Assembly (NCBI GenBank): GCA_902519465.1
Contig: CABYJW010000009.1
Location: forward strand, 1-33,894
Source of the DNA: an uncultured Pelagibacteraceae bacterium
Lineage (GTDB): Bacteria; Pseudomonadota; Alphaproteobacteria; Pelagibacterales; Pelagibacteraceae
Direction of reading: 5' to 3'
DNA length: 33,894 bases
In this document: positions 1 through 7,003 of the stretch, piece by piece
Numbering within the stretch: the first letter of the stretch is position 1
Layout: the number at the start of each line of letters is the position of its first letter
Notes under the pieces: model-generated
What the model was told of the DNA's origin: nothing
Database searches by the model: none
Seen by the model: only the letters and a program-made list of their open reading frames with translations
Translations under genes and position numbers: made by a program

Positions 1-284
1 TTCTCTTTTTCAAAAATTCTCTTCTTGGATTGAGTAAGCATGTTTACTGTCATGCAAGTTCTTAAAATCACATCAAAAGATTTTACTTTCCTAGTAATTT
101 TTACTTCACCCAATGGCAGAGTGATGGAACGTTTACCCGGAATACTTAAAGACTCGTTTAAACTTTTATTAGAAACTGGTGCTGTAAAGTTATTTTGGTC
201 GATGATTTCAAATCCAAAAAATCTACATATTTTAATAAAAAATTTAGAAAATATGTTTTTTTTGTTCGGTTTTATTTCTCTCAT
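1..284 (-). CDS. Putative glycosyltransferase, N-terminal part, cut by left edge
   Basis: An open minus-strand frame starts at an ATG at 284-282 and runs without a stop through position 1, giving 94 residues. The protein starts MREIKPNKKN, with a basic N-terminus and a short hydrophobic patch (ICRFFGF). It then has SIPGKRSITLPLGEVKITRK and ends in a beta-strand-like stretch with RTC, typical of the first strand of a nucleotide-sugar-binding fold. From memory it resembles the start of SAR11 family-2-like glycosyltransferases, the family I also propose for the plus-strand fragment at 1019-1486. That assignment is inference, since the catalytic middle lies outside the window. The plus-strand frame across the same DNA looks like a shadow. 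Confidence 0.6.
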   Translation of the reverse strand, partial: MREIKPNKKNIFSKFFIKICRFFGFEIIDQNNFTAPVSNKSLNESLSIPGKRSITLPLGEVKITRKVKSFDVILRTCMTVNMLTQSKKRIFEKE

Positions 285-319
285 TTAAACTATTATTATA
301 ATAGTTTATATATATAAAA

Positions 320-718
320 ATGAATATTAAATCTTCAAAAGAATTAGTTGAAAAAGCTTTAAAAGAAATTAAAACGCTAACTCCCATCGAAATAAAAGAA
401 TTAAACGAAAAAAACCAATGTACCTTAATAGATATAAGAGATATCAGAGAATTGTGGAGAGACGGAACTATAAAAGGAGCATTACATATACCAAGAGGTA
501 TGTTGGAATTTTGGTTAGATCCAAAAAGTCAGTACTATAATAAAAATAAATTTTCAAAAGATAAAAAACTAATTTTATTTTGTGCGGCTGGTATGAGATC
601 TGCTCTTGCAGCAAAAACACTTAAGGACATGGGGTATAATAATATTGCTCATGCCGAGGGTGGTTTTGGATCTTTAGCCAATCAAGGTCTTGAAGTTATT
701 ATTAAAGAAAAAAAATAA
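320..718 (+). CDS. Rhodanese-like domain protein
   Basis: This 132-residue single-domain rhodanese (sulfurtransferase family) has the substrate-loop motif CAAGMRS at residues 88-94, where Cys88 is the expected persulfide-forming residue. The CH2A-like segment LIDIRDIREL sits near residues 36-45. Length suits a one-domain rhodanese with a short helical N-terminal extension. There is no signal peptide, so it should be cytoplasmic. The start is the ATG at 320, after an A/T-rich leader with no clear Shine-Dalgarno sequence. Its stop lies 2 bp from the convergent isomerase fragment. The physiological sulfur donor and acceptor cannot be read from the sequence. The gene lies inside the segment that appears rearranged. 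Confidence 0.9.
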   Translation: MNIKSSKELVEKALKEIKTLTPIEIKELNEKNQCTLIDIRDIRELWRDGTIKGALHIPRGMLEFWLDPKSQYYNKNKFSKDKKLILFCAAGMRSALAAKTLKDMGYNNIAHAEGGFGSLANQGLEVIIKEKK

Positions 719-719
719 T

Positions 720-1022
720 CTATTTTTTGATTTCATCAATTGCGTAAGAAAGTCTATCTTGGCCCCAAAACATTTTTTTGTTTACAACAAAAGCAGGAAC
801 ACCAAAGATTTTCTTTTTTAGCGCATCATCAGTTAATTTTCTCAATTTATCTTTTACTTTTTGATCAGATACTTTTTTAAAAAAAATTTCAGGATTTAAA
901 TCAATATTTTTTAAAACTTTATTTATTACAATTGGATCATTCATATTTAGCCCATCCATCCAAATGGCATTAAATATCTTTTCAATAAAGTTTTTTTCTG
1001 AATTATCCTTTTCAGCAATCAA
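720..1022 (-). pseudogene. 2-hydroxychromene-2-carboxylate isomerase (DsbA-like), C-terminal fragment
   Basis: About 100 residues match the C-terminal half of the HCCA isomerase / GST-kappa family. The match begins near LIAEKDNSEK and covers the WMDGLNMNDP helix region and the family ending FGVPAFVVNKKMFWGQDRL. Family members are about 200 residues; the N-terminal half, which carries the catalytic Ser/Cys and glutathione-binding part, is missing. The frame stays open up to 1136, but those extra codons are antisense to a convincing plus-strand coding sequence and do not resemble the family. I therefore end the homologous part at about 1022. It is probably non-functional as drawn: a gene broken by an inversion, or a chimeric join. 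Confidence 0.75.
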
Positions 1023-1486
1023 TTGTTTTATCAAAAGAAAAATGCGAAGATTTAACTTATTTTGTTGAAGATGATTATCTTCATAAAATAAATGCAGTTT
1101 CAGAAATTTTATTTGCCTATGAAAAATTTTCATCACTAATTAATAAAGAATTAATTATATGTCCAACTGACTACCCTTATTTATATACTGGAACAAATGA
1201 TACTAAAGTTTTTATGGGTGAGAATAGACATTGGCGTAAAATAGATCAAACTTTATGTTCATTTGTAATGAGTAAAAAAATTATTAATAATTATTATGAA
1301 GAGTTAATTAGTATGTGTAAATTTGAACACTATCCTTTTGAGAAACCATTACATAACATTTATAAAAAAGAATTATGCATATCACCTATCCCGTCTCTCT
1401 CTGTTCATTTTACAAATGTAAATTCAATTTATGGTTTATCGCCAAATGTAGACTGGAAAAAACTCTGGGAAGAAAATGAAAGTTAA
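1019..1486 (+). pseudogene. Putative glycosyltransferase, C-terminal fragment without a start
   Basis: The plus-strand frame reads coherent protein from about 1019, starting SIVLSKEKCEDL and then YFVEDDYLHK. It continues through ICPTDYPYLY and ends at the TAA at 1484-1486. The acidic EDDY segment looks like the metal-binding DxD-type region of GT-A glycosyltransferases, and CKFEHYPFEKP looks like a catalytic or acceptor-side segment. Only about 155 codons remain and no plausible start with a Shine-Dalgarno sequence precedes EDDY. The first internal ATG (1214) falls in mid-domain, so a 90-residue gene starting there is unlikely. It overlaps bcp by 11 bp, an operon-like arrangement. It probably is the missing end of the gene whose start lies at 284 on the other strand, or of a close paralogue. 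Confidence 0.7.
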
Positions 1487-1934
1487 AGAAAATAAAAAAT
1501 CACCCGCCTTTAGTCTTGATTCAACAACTTTAAAAACTTTTGATAGCAGGAAAATTAAGGGGGGTTTAGTAGTTTATTTTTACCCTAGAGATAATACACC
1601 CGGTTGTACTTTAGAGACAAAGGATTTCACAAAATTATATAAAAAATTTAAAAGTTTGAGTTTTGAGGTTGTTGGAATTTCAAAAGATAATATTAAAAGT
1701 CATTTAAGTTTTAAAAAGAAATATAAAGTACCATTTGAATTATTGTCTGATGAAAAAGTAAATGTTCAAAAAAAATTTGGAGTTTGGGGTAAAAAATCTT
1801 TTATGGGTAAAAAATTCATGGGAACTATAAGATCCACAATAATTATTAAAAACGGCAAAATTCTCAAAATTTGGTCAAATGTTAGGGTAAAAGACCATGC
1901 TCAAGAAGTTTTAGATTATATAAGGTCTTTATAA
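1476..1934 (+). CDS. bcp: Bcp/PrxQ-type thioredoxin-dependent peroxiredoxin
   Basis: This 152-residue AhpC/TSA-fold protein has the Bcp signature PRDNTPGCTLETKDF, with the peroxidatic cysteine at residue 44. It reduces hydroperoxides at the expense of thiols in the cytoplasm. Cys44 is the only cysteine in the protein. The second cysteine found five residues later in many PrxQ proteins is replaced (TLETKD), so it should work as a 1-Cys enzyme needing an external thiol. Length is normal for the family. The ATG at 1476 overlaps the preceding glycosyltransferase fragment by 11 bp, suggesting translational coupling. A strong hairpin terminator follows directly. Confidence 0.93.
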   Translation: MKVKENKKSPAFSLDSTTLKTFDSRKIKGGLVVYFYPRDNTPGCTLETKDFTKLYKKFKSLSFEVVGISKDNIKSHLSFKKKYKVPFELLSDEKVNVQKKFGVWGKKSFMGKKFMGTIRSTIIIKNGKILKIWSNVRVKDHAQEVLDYIRSL

Positions 1935-1937
1935 ATT

Positions 1938-1970
1938 AAAAGGCCCAGACTTTAAGTCTGGGCCTTTTCT
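1938..1970. terminator. Bidirectional hairpin terminator between bcp and amt
   Basis: A 13-bp perfect inverted repeat (aaaaggcccagac / gtctgggcctttt) flanks a 5-nt loop at 1951-1955. It has A residues on the left and T residues on the right. It lies 4 bp after the bcp stop and about 40 bp beyond the amt stop, so it can serve both convergent genes. Confidence 0.9.
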
Positions 1971-2010
1971 TGTCTCCATCTAAACGAAAGGGAGGAAGAA
2001 GGAGAATTAT

Positions 2011-3303
2011 TTAGTCTCTTATTCCGTAAGCGATTACACCAACTTCCGACTTATCAGTACCAAGCCTTTCAGCTTCTTTACTGATTCTAATTCCAATAGT
2101 TGCTTTCATGATTGACCATACAATGTATGATGCTACGAAAACAAAAATTACCACTGAAATTGTTCCAAGGAATTGTGAACCAAAACCTACATCTGTATTT
2201 GTAAATGGAACTGCTAATGTACCCCATACTCCAGCTACTAAGTGTGCAGGAATAGCTCCAACAACATCATCTATTTTCATTTTGTATAATAGTTTTGTTG
2301 AGTAGTACATTAAGACACCAGCTATTGCTCCAATCACGATTGCAGCAAGTGGGCTTGGTGTTAAAGGTTCAGCTGTTATACCAACTAAACCAGCGATCGC
2401 GCCATTAAGCATCATTACTACATCTGTTTTACCAGCAGATAGTCTTGATACTACAGCAGCGGCCATAACTCCGCCACCAGCAGCTAAGTTCGTGTTAATG
2501 TAAATAGTTGCAACAGAGCTAACATCTTCGAGTGTTCCAGCAGCTAATTGTGAGCCACCGTTAAATCCAAACCAACCTAACCAAAGTATAAATACCCCAA
2601 GTGTTGCTAATGGAATTGAAGAAGCCGCAAAAGGTTGCATAGCTTTTACGCCACCTCCTGAGGTAAATCTTCCAGATCTCGCACCAAGTACTATTGCACC
2701 GGCAAGAGCAGCAGCTCCTCCAGCAGCATGTACTAATGTTGAACCTGCAAAATCAGAAAAACCAGAAGCTGATAACCAACCACCGCCCCACTGCCATCCC
2801 ATTTCAATTGGATAAATAAATCCAGTTAAAATAGCTGCAAATAAGAAGAATGGCCAAATTTTAATTCTTTCAGCCAATGTTCCTGATACGATTGACATTG
2901 TTGTTGCACAGAATACCATTTGGAAAAACCAATCTGAACCATCAGAATAACCTGTTTCTAACGATGATGCGTCACTCCAAGAAGAGAATGAACCTATCCA
3001 TCCACCTTCTGGTATACCGTAAGCTAAATTGTATCCAACTAACCAGAACATAATTCCGGCAATTGAATATAAACCTATATTTTTAGCGCAGATCGCTGAT
3101 ACACTTTTAGATGTAACCAACCCTGATTCAAGCATGGCAAAACCCGCTGCCATCCACATAACCAGAAAACCTGACATTAAAAATAGTATTGTATTAAAAA
3201 TGTATTGAACTTCTGCAGATACAGTGGTTTCGGCGTAGCCTAAACCAGCGAAAGCAAAATAAATTGCCGTACCCGCAAAGAAATAACCTATATATTTTTT
3301 CAT
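2011..3303 (-). CDS. amt: Ammonium transporter (Amt/MEP/Rh family)
   Basis: This 430-residue integral membrane channel for ammonium is in the inner membrane. A cleavable signal-like N-terminus (site about residue 24, GYA/ET) is followed by about eleven hydrophobic segments. The conserved pore histidines are visible at residues 192 (STLVHAAGG) and 354 (AIPAHLVAGVWGT). The family motif AGFAMLESGLV is at 53-63. The start has a strong Shine-Dalgarno sequence (ggaggt, 5 nt before ATG). No glnK/glnB neighbour is present, unlike the common glnK-amtB pair, so PII control, if any, is encoded elsewhere. The gene stands alone between two terminators. Confidence 0.96.
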   Translation of the reverse strand: MKKYIGYFFAGTAIYFAFAGLGYAETTVSAEVQYIFNTILFLMSGFLVMWMAAGFAMLESGLVTSKSVSAICAKNIGLYSIAGIMFWLVGYNLAYGIPEGGWIGSFSSWSDASSLETGYSDGSDWFFQMVFCATTMSIVSGTLAERIKIWPFFLFAAILTGFIYPIEMGWQWGGGWLSASGFSDFAGSTLVHAAGGAAALAGAIVLGARSGRFTSGGGVKAMQPFAASSIPLATLGVFILWLGWFGFNGGSQLAAGTLEDVSSVATIYINTNLAAGGGVMAAAVVSRLSAGKTDVVMMLNGAIAGLVGITAEPLTPSPLAAIVIGAIAGVLMYYSTKLLYKMKIDDVVGAIPAHLVAGVWGTLAVPFTNTDVGFGSQFLGTISVVIFVFVASYIVWSIMKATIGIRISKEAERLGTDKSEVGVIAYGIRD

Positions 3304-3348
3304 TATACCTCCAAGTCATTTACCGTAGATCAGTTGAGATTTTTAAGA

Positions 3349-3406
3349 AGTGCTTTATCGGAAGAGGAGTTATGAATTTTTTTGGGGTGTGACAGTTAGT
3401 GCTTTA
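3349..3406. repeat. 9-bp direct repeat upstream of amt
   Basis: The sequence agtgcttta occurs at 3349-3357 and again at 3398-3406, a centre-to-centre distance of 49 bp, in the 146-bp gap between hupB and amt. It could be a pair of regulator half-sites for amt, but a 9-mer repeat can arise by chance in AT-rich DNA. Confidence 0.25.
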
Positions 3407-3407
3407 A

Positions 3408-3442
3408 AACAACCCTTAAAATAGTGATTTTTAAGGGTTGTT
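3408..3442 (-). terminator. Hairpin terminator downstream of hupB
   Basis: A 14-bp perfect inverted repeat (aacaacccttaaaa / ttttaagggttgtt) surrounds a 7-nt loop (3422-3428). It starts 8 bp after the hupB stop codon. Read on the minus strand it is followed by a short T-containing run, so it should terminate hupB transcription before amt. Confidence 0.85.
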
Positions 3443-3449
3443 AAACTGA

Positions 3450-3725
3450 CTATTTATTAAACATATCCTTTAAACCTTTTGCAGGTAGGAATTTAACCTT
3501 CTGTGAGGCAGAAATTTGGATCTGCTCTCCAGTTCGAGGATTTCTACCAATTCTGGCTTTTCTTTTAGCTACCTTATAAGTGCCAAAACCAGCGATTTTC
3601 ACGGCTTCGTCATTTTTTAGGCAATCTAGAATAATACCAGTAATAGTGTCGAACATTCTTTCAGCATCAGCTTTACTTTGGCTCATTGCTGTTGCTATTT
3701 TATTTACTAGTTGTTTTTTGTTCAT
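3450..3725 (-). CDS. hupB: HU-family nucleoid DNA-binding protein
   Basis: This 91-residue histone-like protein has the full HU/IHF fold. An N-terminal helical dimerisation part (MNKKQLVNKIA) is followed by VKIAGFGTYKV and the DNA-binding arm with the hallmark GRNPRTGEQI, including the Pro that intercalates DNA. It ends in the helix FLPAKGLKDMFN. Length is exactly typical of HU. It binds DNA as a dimer and bends and compacts the nucleoid. It ends at a strong hairpin. HU rather than IHF is favoured because the arm and tail match HU, but IHF subunits are close relatives. Confidence 0.95.
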   Translation of the reverse strand: MNKKQLVNKIATAMSQSKADAERMFDTITGIILDCLKNDEAVKIAGFGTYKVAKRKARIGRNPRTGEQIQISASQKVKFLPAKGLKDMFNK

Positions 3726-3875
3726 TTTAGCCCCTTTTTTATTGCTTTTTTCAATTTGTACAAAAACTCAATAAAATCAACGAAAATATAGTAGCTACCA
3801 TGTTTATAAACACAAAATAGAGTGTTTGTGAAAAAGCCTTGTTTTTATTAGGTTTTTTTACAATCTAAATGATAA

Positions 3876-4982
3876 TTAAAATAATCCTAAATCTTTTAAA
3901 TCACTAAAAGTAGTAAATAACATTAAAGAAAGAAGTAAAAAAAGACCGATTCGAAAAAAACCTTCTTGTGTTGCTTGGCTTAAAGGTCTTCCTAAAATTT
4001 TTTCAAATAAATAAAACATCAAATGACCCCCGTCTAGAAGAGGTATCGGAAATAAGTTAATCAAACCAAGACTAATTGAGATGTATGCTATTGTGCTTAG
4101 AAAAGCCAATATTCCAAATTCCATAACTTGACCAGAAATTTTAGCGATTTTGATTGGTCCTCCTAGTTGGGAGGTGTCTGCCTTGCCTTGAAACATAGAT
4201 CCAACAAACTGAATTGTCGTCTTAGAGACAAACCAAATTTCTTTTGTTGCATAATATACTGCCTTTGTAGGTCCAAGTTTCTCTTTATTAAATTCATTGT
4301 TAGCAGGCCCTATTTTAATTCCAATTATTTTTTTTTTTACGGAATTCCCTAATGGATCTTTAGAATCTATTATTTCCGGGATGGCAACAAGAGAGATTTT
4401 CTTTTGATCTCTTAGTACTTGTATTTTTAACTTTTCTGCATTATTTGTATTGATATAAGTTGATACCTCTAGAATACTTTCTACTTTATTGTCATTTATA
4501 CCAATTATAATATCATTTTTTTTTAATCCTGCTTTCTCTGCGGGACTATTTATTGTTACTTCTTCAATTTTTGGCTGAGTAAAATCTTTACCGACAAAAA
4601 TATTAATTAAGGTAAAAATTAATATAGCCAATAAAAAATTTGCTAAAGGGCCGCCGGCAACTATTAATGATCTTTGATATAATGGTTTTGTAACAAATAA
4701 TTTTTTTTGATCTTCTTTGCTGTATTTTTTTAACAACTCTTCTTGTTCAGATTGGCTAAATACATTTCTATCACCAAAAAATTTGACATAACCCCCAAGT
4801 GGAATTAAACAAAATTTCCATCTTGTTCCATTTTTGTCGTTGAAACCAAAAATTTCTTTACCAAAACCAATTGAAAAATCTGTTACTGCAACTCCATATC
4901 TTCTTGCAAAGTAATAATGTCCATATTCATGAATAAAAACTACTACGGTTATTAAAATTATGAATGGAATTATATAGCTCAT
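3876..4982 (-). CDS. rseP: RseP-like site-2 intramembrane metalloprotease (M50)
   Basis: This 368-residue inner-membrane zinc protease has the zinc motif HEYGH at residues 18-22 in the first membrane helix. GPLANFLLAI follows in the second helix. A single periplasmic PDZ domain spans roughly residues 125-190, and the third metal ligand motif LDGGH is at about 316-320. Membrane helices close the C-terminus. The family cleaves anti-sigma factors and signal-peptide remnants within the membrane. It has one PDZ domain where E. coli RseP has two. The start codon overlaps the rhomboid stop codon (TAATG), implying co-translation. The usual dxr/bamA neighbours are absent here, so the substrate is not implied by context. 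Confidence 0.92.
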   Translation of the reverse strand: MSYIIPFIILITVVVFIHEYGHYYFARRYGVAVTDFSIGFGKEIFGFNDKNGTRWKFCLIPLGGYVKFFGDRNVFSQSEQEELLKKYSKEDQKKLFVTKPLYQRSLIVAGGPLANFLLAILIFTLINIFVGKDFTQPKIEEVTINSPAEKAGLKKNDIIIGINDNKVESILEVSTYINTNNAEKLKIQVLRDQKKISLVAIPEIIDSKDPLGNSVKKKIIGIKIGPANNEFNKEKLGPTKAVYYATKEIWFVSKTTIQFVGSMFQGKADTSQLGGPIKIAKISGQVMEFGILAFLSTIAYISISLGLINLFPIPLLDGGHLMFYLFEKILGRPLSQATQEGFFRIGLFLLLSLMLFTTFSDLKDLGLF

Positions 4983-5707
4983 TACTCCCAGGGACCTTTT
5001 TGTTTTTTATTGATTTTCTTATTAAAGTTTTTTTTATTACTTTTTTTATTTAAGAATAATATTAATACAACACCAGTAATAAAACCACCTATATGTGCGG
5101 CATATGCTACTCCTCCACCACTAGAAGAGGCTGTTAGGAATGAATTTATAAACTGTAAAATGAACCAAAAACCTAAAACATAAAGAGCTCTTATTTTGAT
5201 TAACTGGCTAAAAAACCCAAAAGGTATTAAAACCAATACTCTTGCATTAGGATAGTTAATTAAATAGGCACCTAATACTCCTCCGATTGCTCCACTAGCA
5301 CCTATCATTGGTATTTGAGAATTAACATCCATAAGTACTTGGGCCATCGCAGCTCCAATACCTGAAACAAAATAAAAAATTACAAAATTTAAAGTACCTA
5401 AATCATCTTCTATATTGTCAGCAAAAATCCAAAGATATAACATGTTTCCAATTAAATGCATCCACCCACCATGCATAAACATTGATGTAAAAATAGTCCC
5501 TATTGGTGAAATTCTATAAAGATCATTTGGAAGTTGATCTATTCCCATAAGAACGGAAGGTATAAGTCCATATGAATAAGTAAAATCTCGAAGTTCTGTC
5601 TCGCTTAGACCTGTTTGTGCTAAAAATATTAAAACGCAAAATCCAATAATTCCGTAGCTTACTATTGGTCTGCTTTTTGTTGGATTGTCGTCTTTTAGAG
5701 GTATCAT
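4982..5707 (-). CDS. Rhomboid-family intramembrane serine protease
   Basis: This 241-residue membrane protein has the rhomboid catalytic dyad: Ser138 in GASG (136-139) and His205 in AYAAHIGGF. The HGGWMHLIGNMLYLW segment at 79-93 supplies the oxyanion-hole residues. Six or so hydrophobic segments are visible, and a lysine/asparagine-rich cytoplasmic tail closes the protein. Rhomboids cut transmembrane helices near the membrane surface. It is the first gene of a two-gene unit with the site-2 protease, joined by a 1-bp TAATG overlap. The natural substrate is unknown. Confidence 0.93.
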   Translation of the reverse strand: MIPLKDDNPTKSRPIVSYGIIGFCVLIFLAQTGLSETELRDFTYSYGLIPSVLMGIDQLPNDLYRISPIGTIFTSMFMHGGWMHLIGNMLYLWIFADNIEDDLGTLNFVIFYFVSGIGAAMAQVLMDVNSQIPMIGASGAIGGVLGAYLINYPNARVLVLIPFGFFSQLIKIRALYVLGFWFILQFINSFLTASSSGGGVAYAAHIGGFITGVVLILFLNKKSNKKNFNKKINKKQKGPWE

Positions 5708-5797
5708 TTAGTTCGATATTTAATTTTTACTACATTATTTGAAGCTTAAGTATTTAAATTGTTTGATTTAATCAACTTATAATTGTATCATAATTTT

Positions 5798-6109
5798 ATG
5801 AGTGAAAAAACTTCAGTACTTCTCTCTGATGTGACAATAAAGGGGGACATAATTGAAAAAGAGAGATTAGTAATCGACGCCAAAATAGATGGAGATGTTA
5901 CTGCAGACAAGTTGCAGACACACTCAGGATCGAAGATTAATGGAAATATAAGCTCAACTGATGCAACTCTTGGTGGGACTTCAAATGGAAATATTAATTC
6001 TGATCTAATAAAGATAAAATCTACAGCAGAAGTTGAAGGTGTTTTAAATCAGAAAAATCTTTCAATTGAAGAAGGTGCTAAACTTAAAATAAAAGCTGAA
6101 ACATATTAA
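5798..6109 (+). CDS. Bactofilin (polymer-forming cytoskeletal protein)
   Basis: This 103-residue bactofilin-domain protein consists of short beta-strand repeats of a right-handed beta-helix. Visible repeats include VTIKGDIIEKERLVIDAKID, GDVTADKLQT, GSKINGNISS and STAEVEGVLN. The family polymerises without nucleotide into cytoplasmic or membrane-linked filaments involved in cell shape. I chose the ATG at 5798; a TTG 15 bp upstream (5783) would only add MYHNF. It is short but complete for a minimal bactofilin. It is divergent from the rhomboid gene, and its stop directly abuts that of the LysR gene. Confidence 0.88.
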   Translation: MSEKTSVLLSDVTIKGDIIEKERLVIDAKIDGDVTADKLQTHSGSKINGNISSTDATLGGTSNGNINSDLIKIKSTAEVEGVLNQKNLSIEEGAKLKIKAETY

Positions 6110-7000
6110 TTAAAATTTCCATTCACTTACTTTACTAAATAAAAAATTCCTAAAAGCTTTGACTTTAGCAACATTTTTTAATGATTGGGGATAAACAAAA
6201 TGAGTTTCGGTTAAAGGTCCTTCAATCTCAGGTAAGATTTTTGTAATATTTGAAACGTTGGCTGTCATATAATCTGGAAGAGCAGCAAGACCAACTCCAC
6301 TTTGTACAGCTAAAAGTAATCCATAAACACTATTTACTTTCATAACTGGTTTTCTCTTTTTTTTATCCTTAGAGCCTAACTTTAATGCCCAATCGGGATT
6401 GAATACAGGGGATGGTGCTCCTCTGCCATAAGTAATAAATTTGTGCTTATCTAAATCTTTTATATTTTTTGGATGACCATATTTTTCTAAATATTTTGTT
6501 GAACCATAAATATGGTAGTTTAGATCTATCAATTTTTTTTGAATATAATTTAATTGTTTTGGCCTCCTCATAAAAATTCCTACATCAGCCTGGCGAGTAC
6601 TAAGGTCTAACTCTTTATCATCAAATATAAGTTCAATTTCTATTTCTGGATGAAGCGCCATAAACTCTTTTATTCTTGGTGTTAACCAAGTTGTTCCAAA
6701 ACTCACAACGGTAGTAATAGTAAGTTTGCCATTTAGCTTGTCTTTCTCATCGCTTAATGTGGCCTCTACATCTTTTAATTTTGATATTACTTCGTGTGCT
6801 GTTTTATATAAGTACTCTCCATTATCTGTCAAAACTAAACCTCTAGCGTGTCTCTCGAAGAGATGGATTTTGAGTTCATTTTCTAAAGTTTGAATTTGTC
6901 TGCTTATTGCAGATTGGCTTAAATTTAATACTGTTGAGGCTTTTGTAAAGCTTCCAGACTCAGCTACTGCATGAAAAATTTTTAATTTATCCCAATCCAT
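6110..7000 (-). CDS. LysR-family transcriptional regulator
   Basis: This 296-residue LTTR has an N-terminal winged helix-turn-helix at residues 1-60 (LNLSQSAISRQIQTLENEL, then HLFERHARGLVLTDNG). A periplasmic-binding-protein-like effector domain follows, starting LTITTVVSFGTTWLTPR. Length is standard. It lies 3 bp downstream of, and on the same strand as, the AcuI-like reductase. They are therefore probably co-transcribed, rather than divergent as is usual for LysR genes and their targets. The effector is unknown; acrylate or 3-hydroxypropionate-related ligands are a speculation from the neighbour. Confidence 0.92.
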   Translation of the reverse strand: MDWDKLKIFHAVAESGSFTKASTVLNLSQSAISRQIQTLENELKIHLFERHARGLVLTDNGEYLYKTAHEVISKLKDVEATLSDEKDKLNGKLTITTVVSFGTTWLTPRIKEFMALHPEIEIELIFDDKELDLSTRQADVGIFMRRPKQLNYIQKKLIDLNYHIYGSTKYLEKYGHPKNIKDLDKHKFITYGRGAPSPVFNPDWALKLGSKDKKKRKPVMKVNSVYGLLLAVQSGVGLAALPDYMTANVSNITKILPEIEGPLTETHFVYPQSLKNVAKVKAFRNFLFSKVSEWKF

Positions 7001-7003
7001 ATT

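Noticed and set aside
40..288. Plus-strand ORF of 82 residues at the left edge
   Set aside because: It lies antisense to a more protein-like minus-strand frame that starts with ATG at 284; its own translation has no recognisable features.
1023..1136. N-terminal extension of the isomerase fragment on the minus strand
   Set aside because: These 38 codons do not resemble the family and are antisense to the convincing glycosyltransferase C-terminus.
1214..1486. Independent 90-residue gene starting at the ATG at 1214
   Set aside because: The frame is coherent protein well upstream of this ATG, so the ATG is internal to a larger broken gene.
3807..3831. Weak hairpin (aaacac / gtgttt) between rseP and hupB as a terminator
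   Set aside because: The stem is about 6-7 bp, AT-rich, and has no T run on the minus strand.
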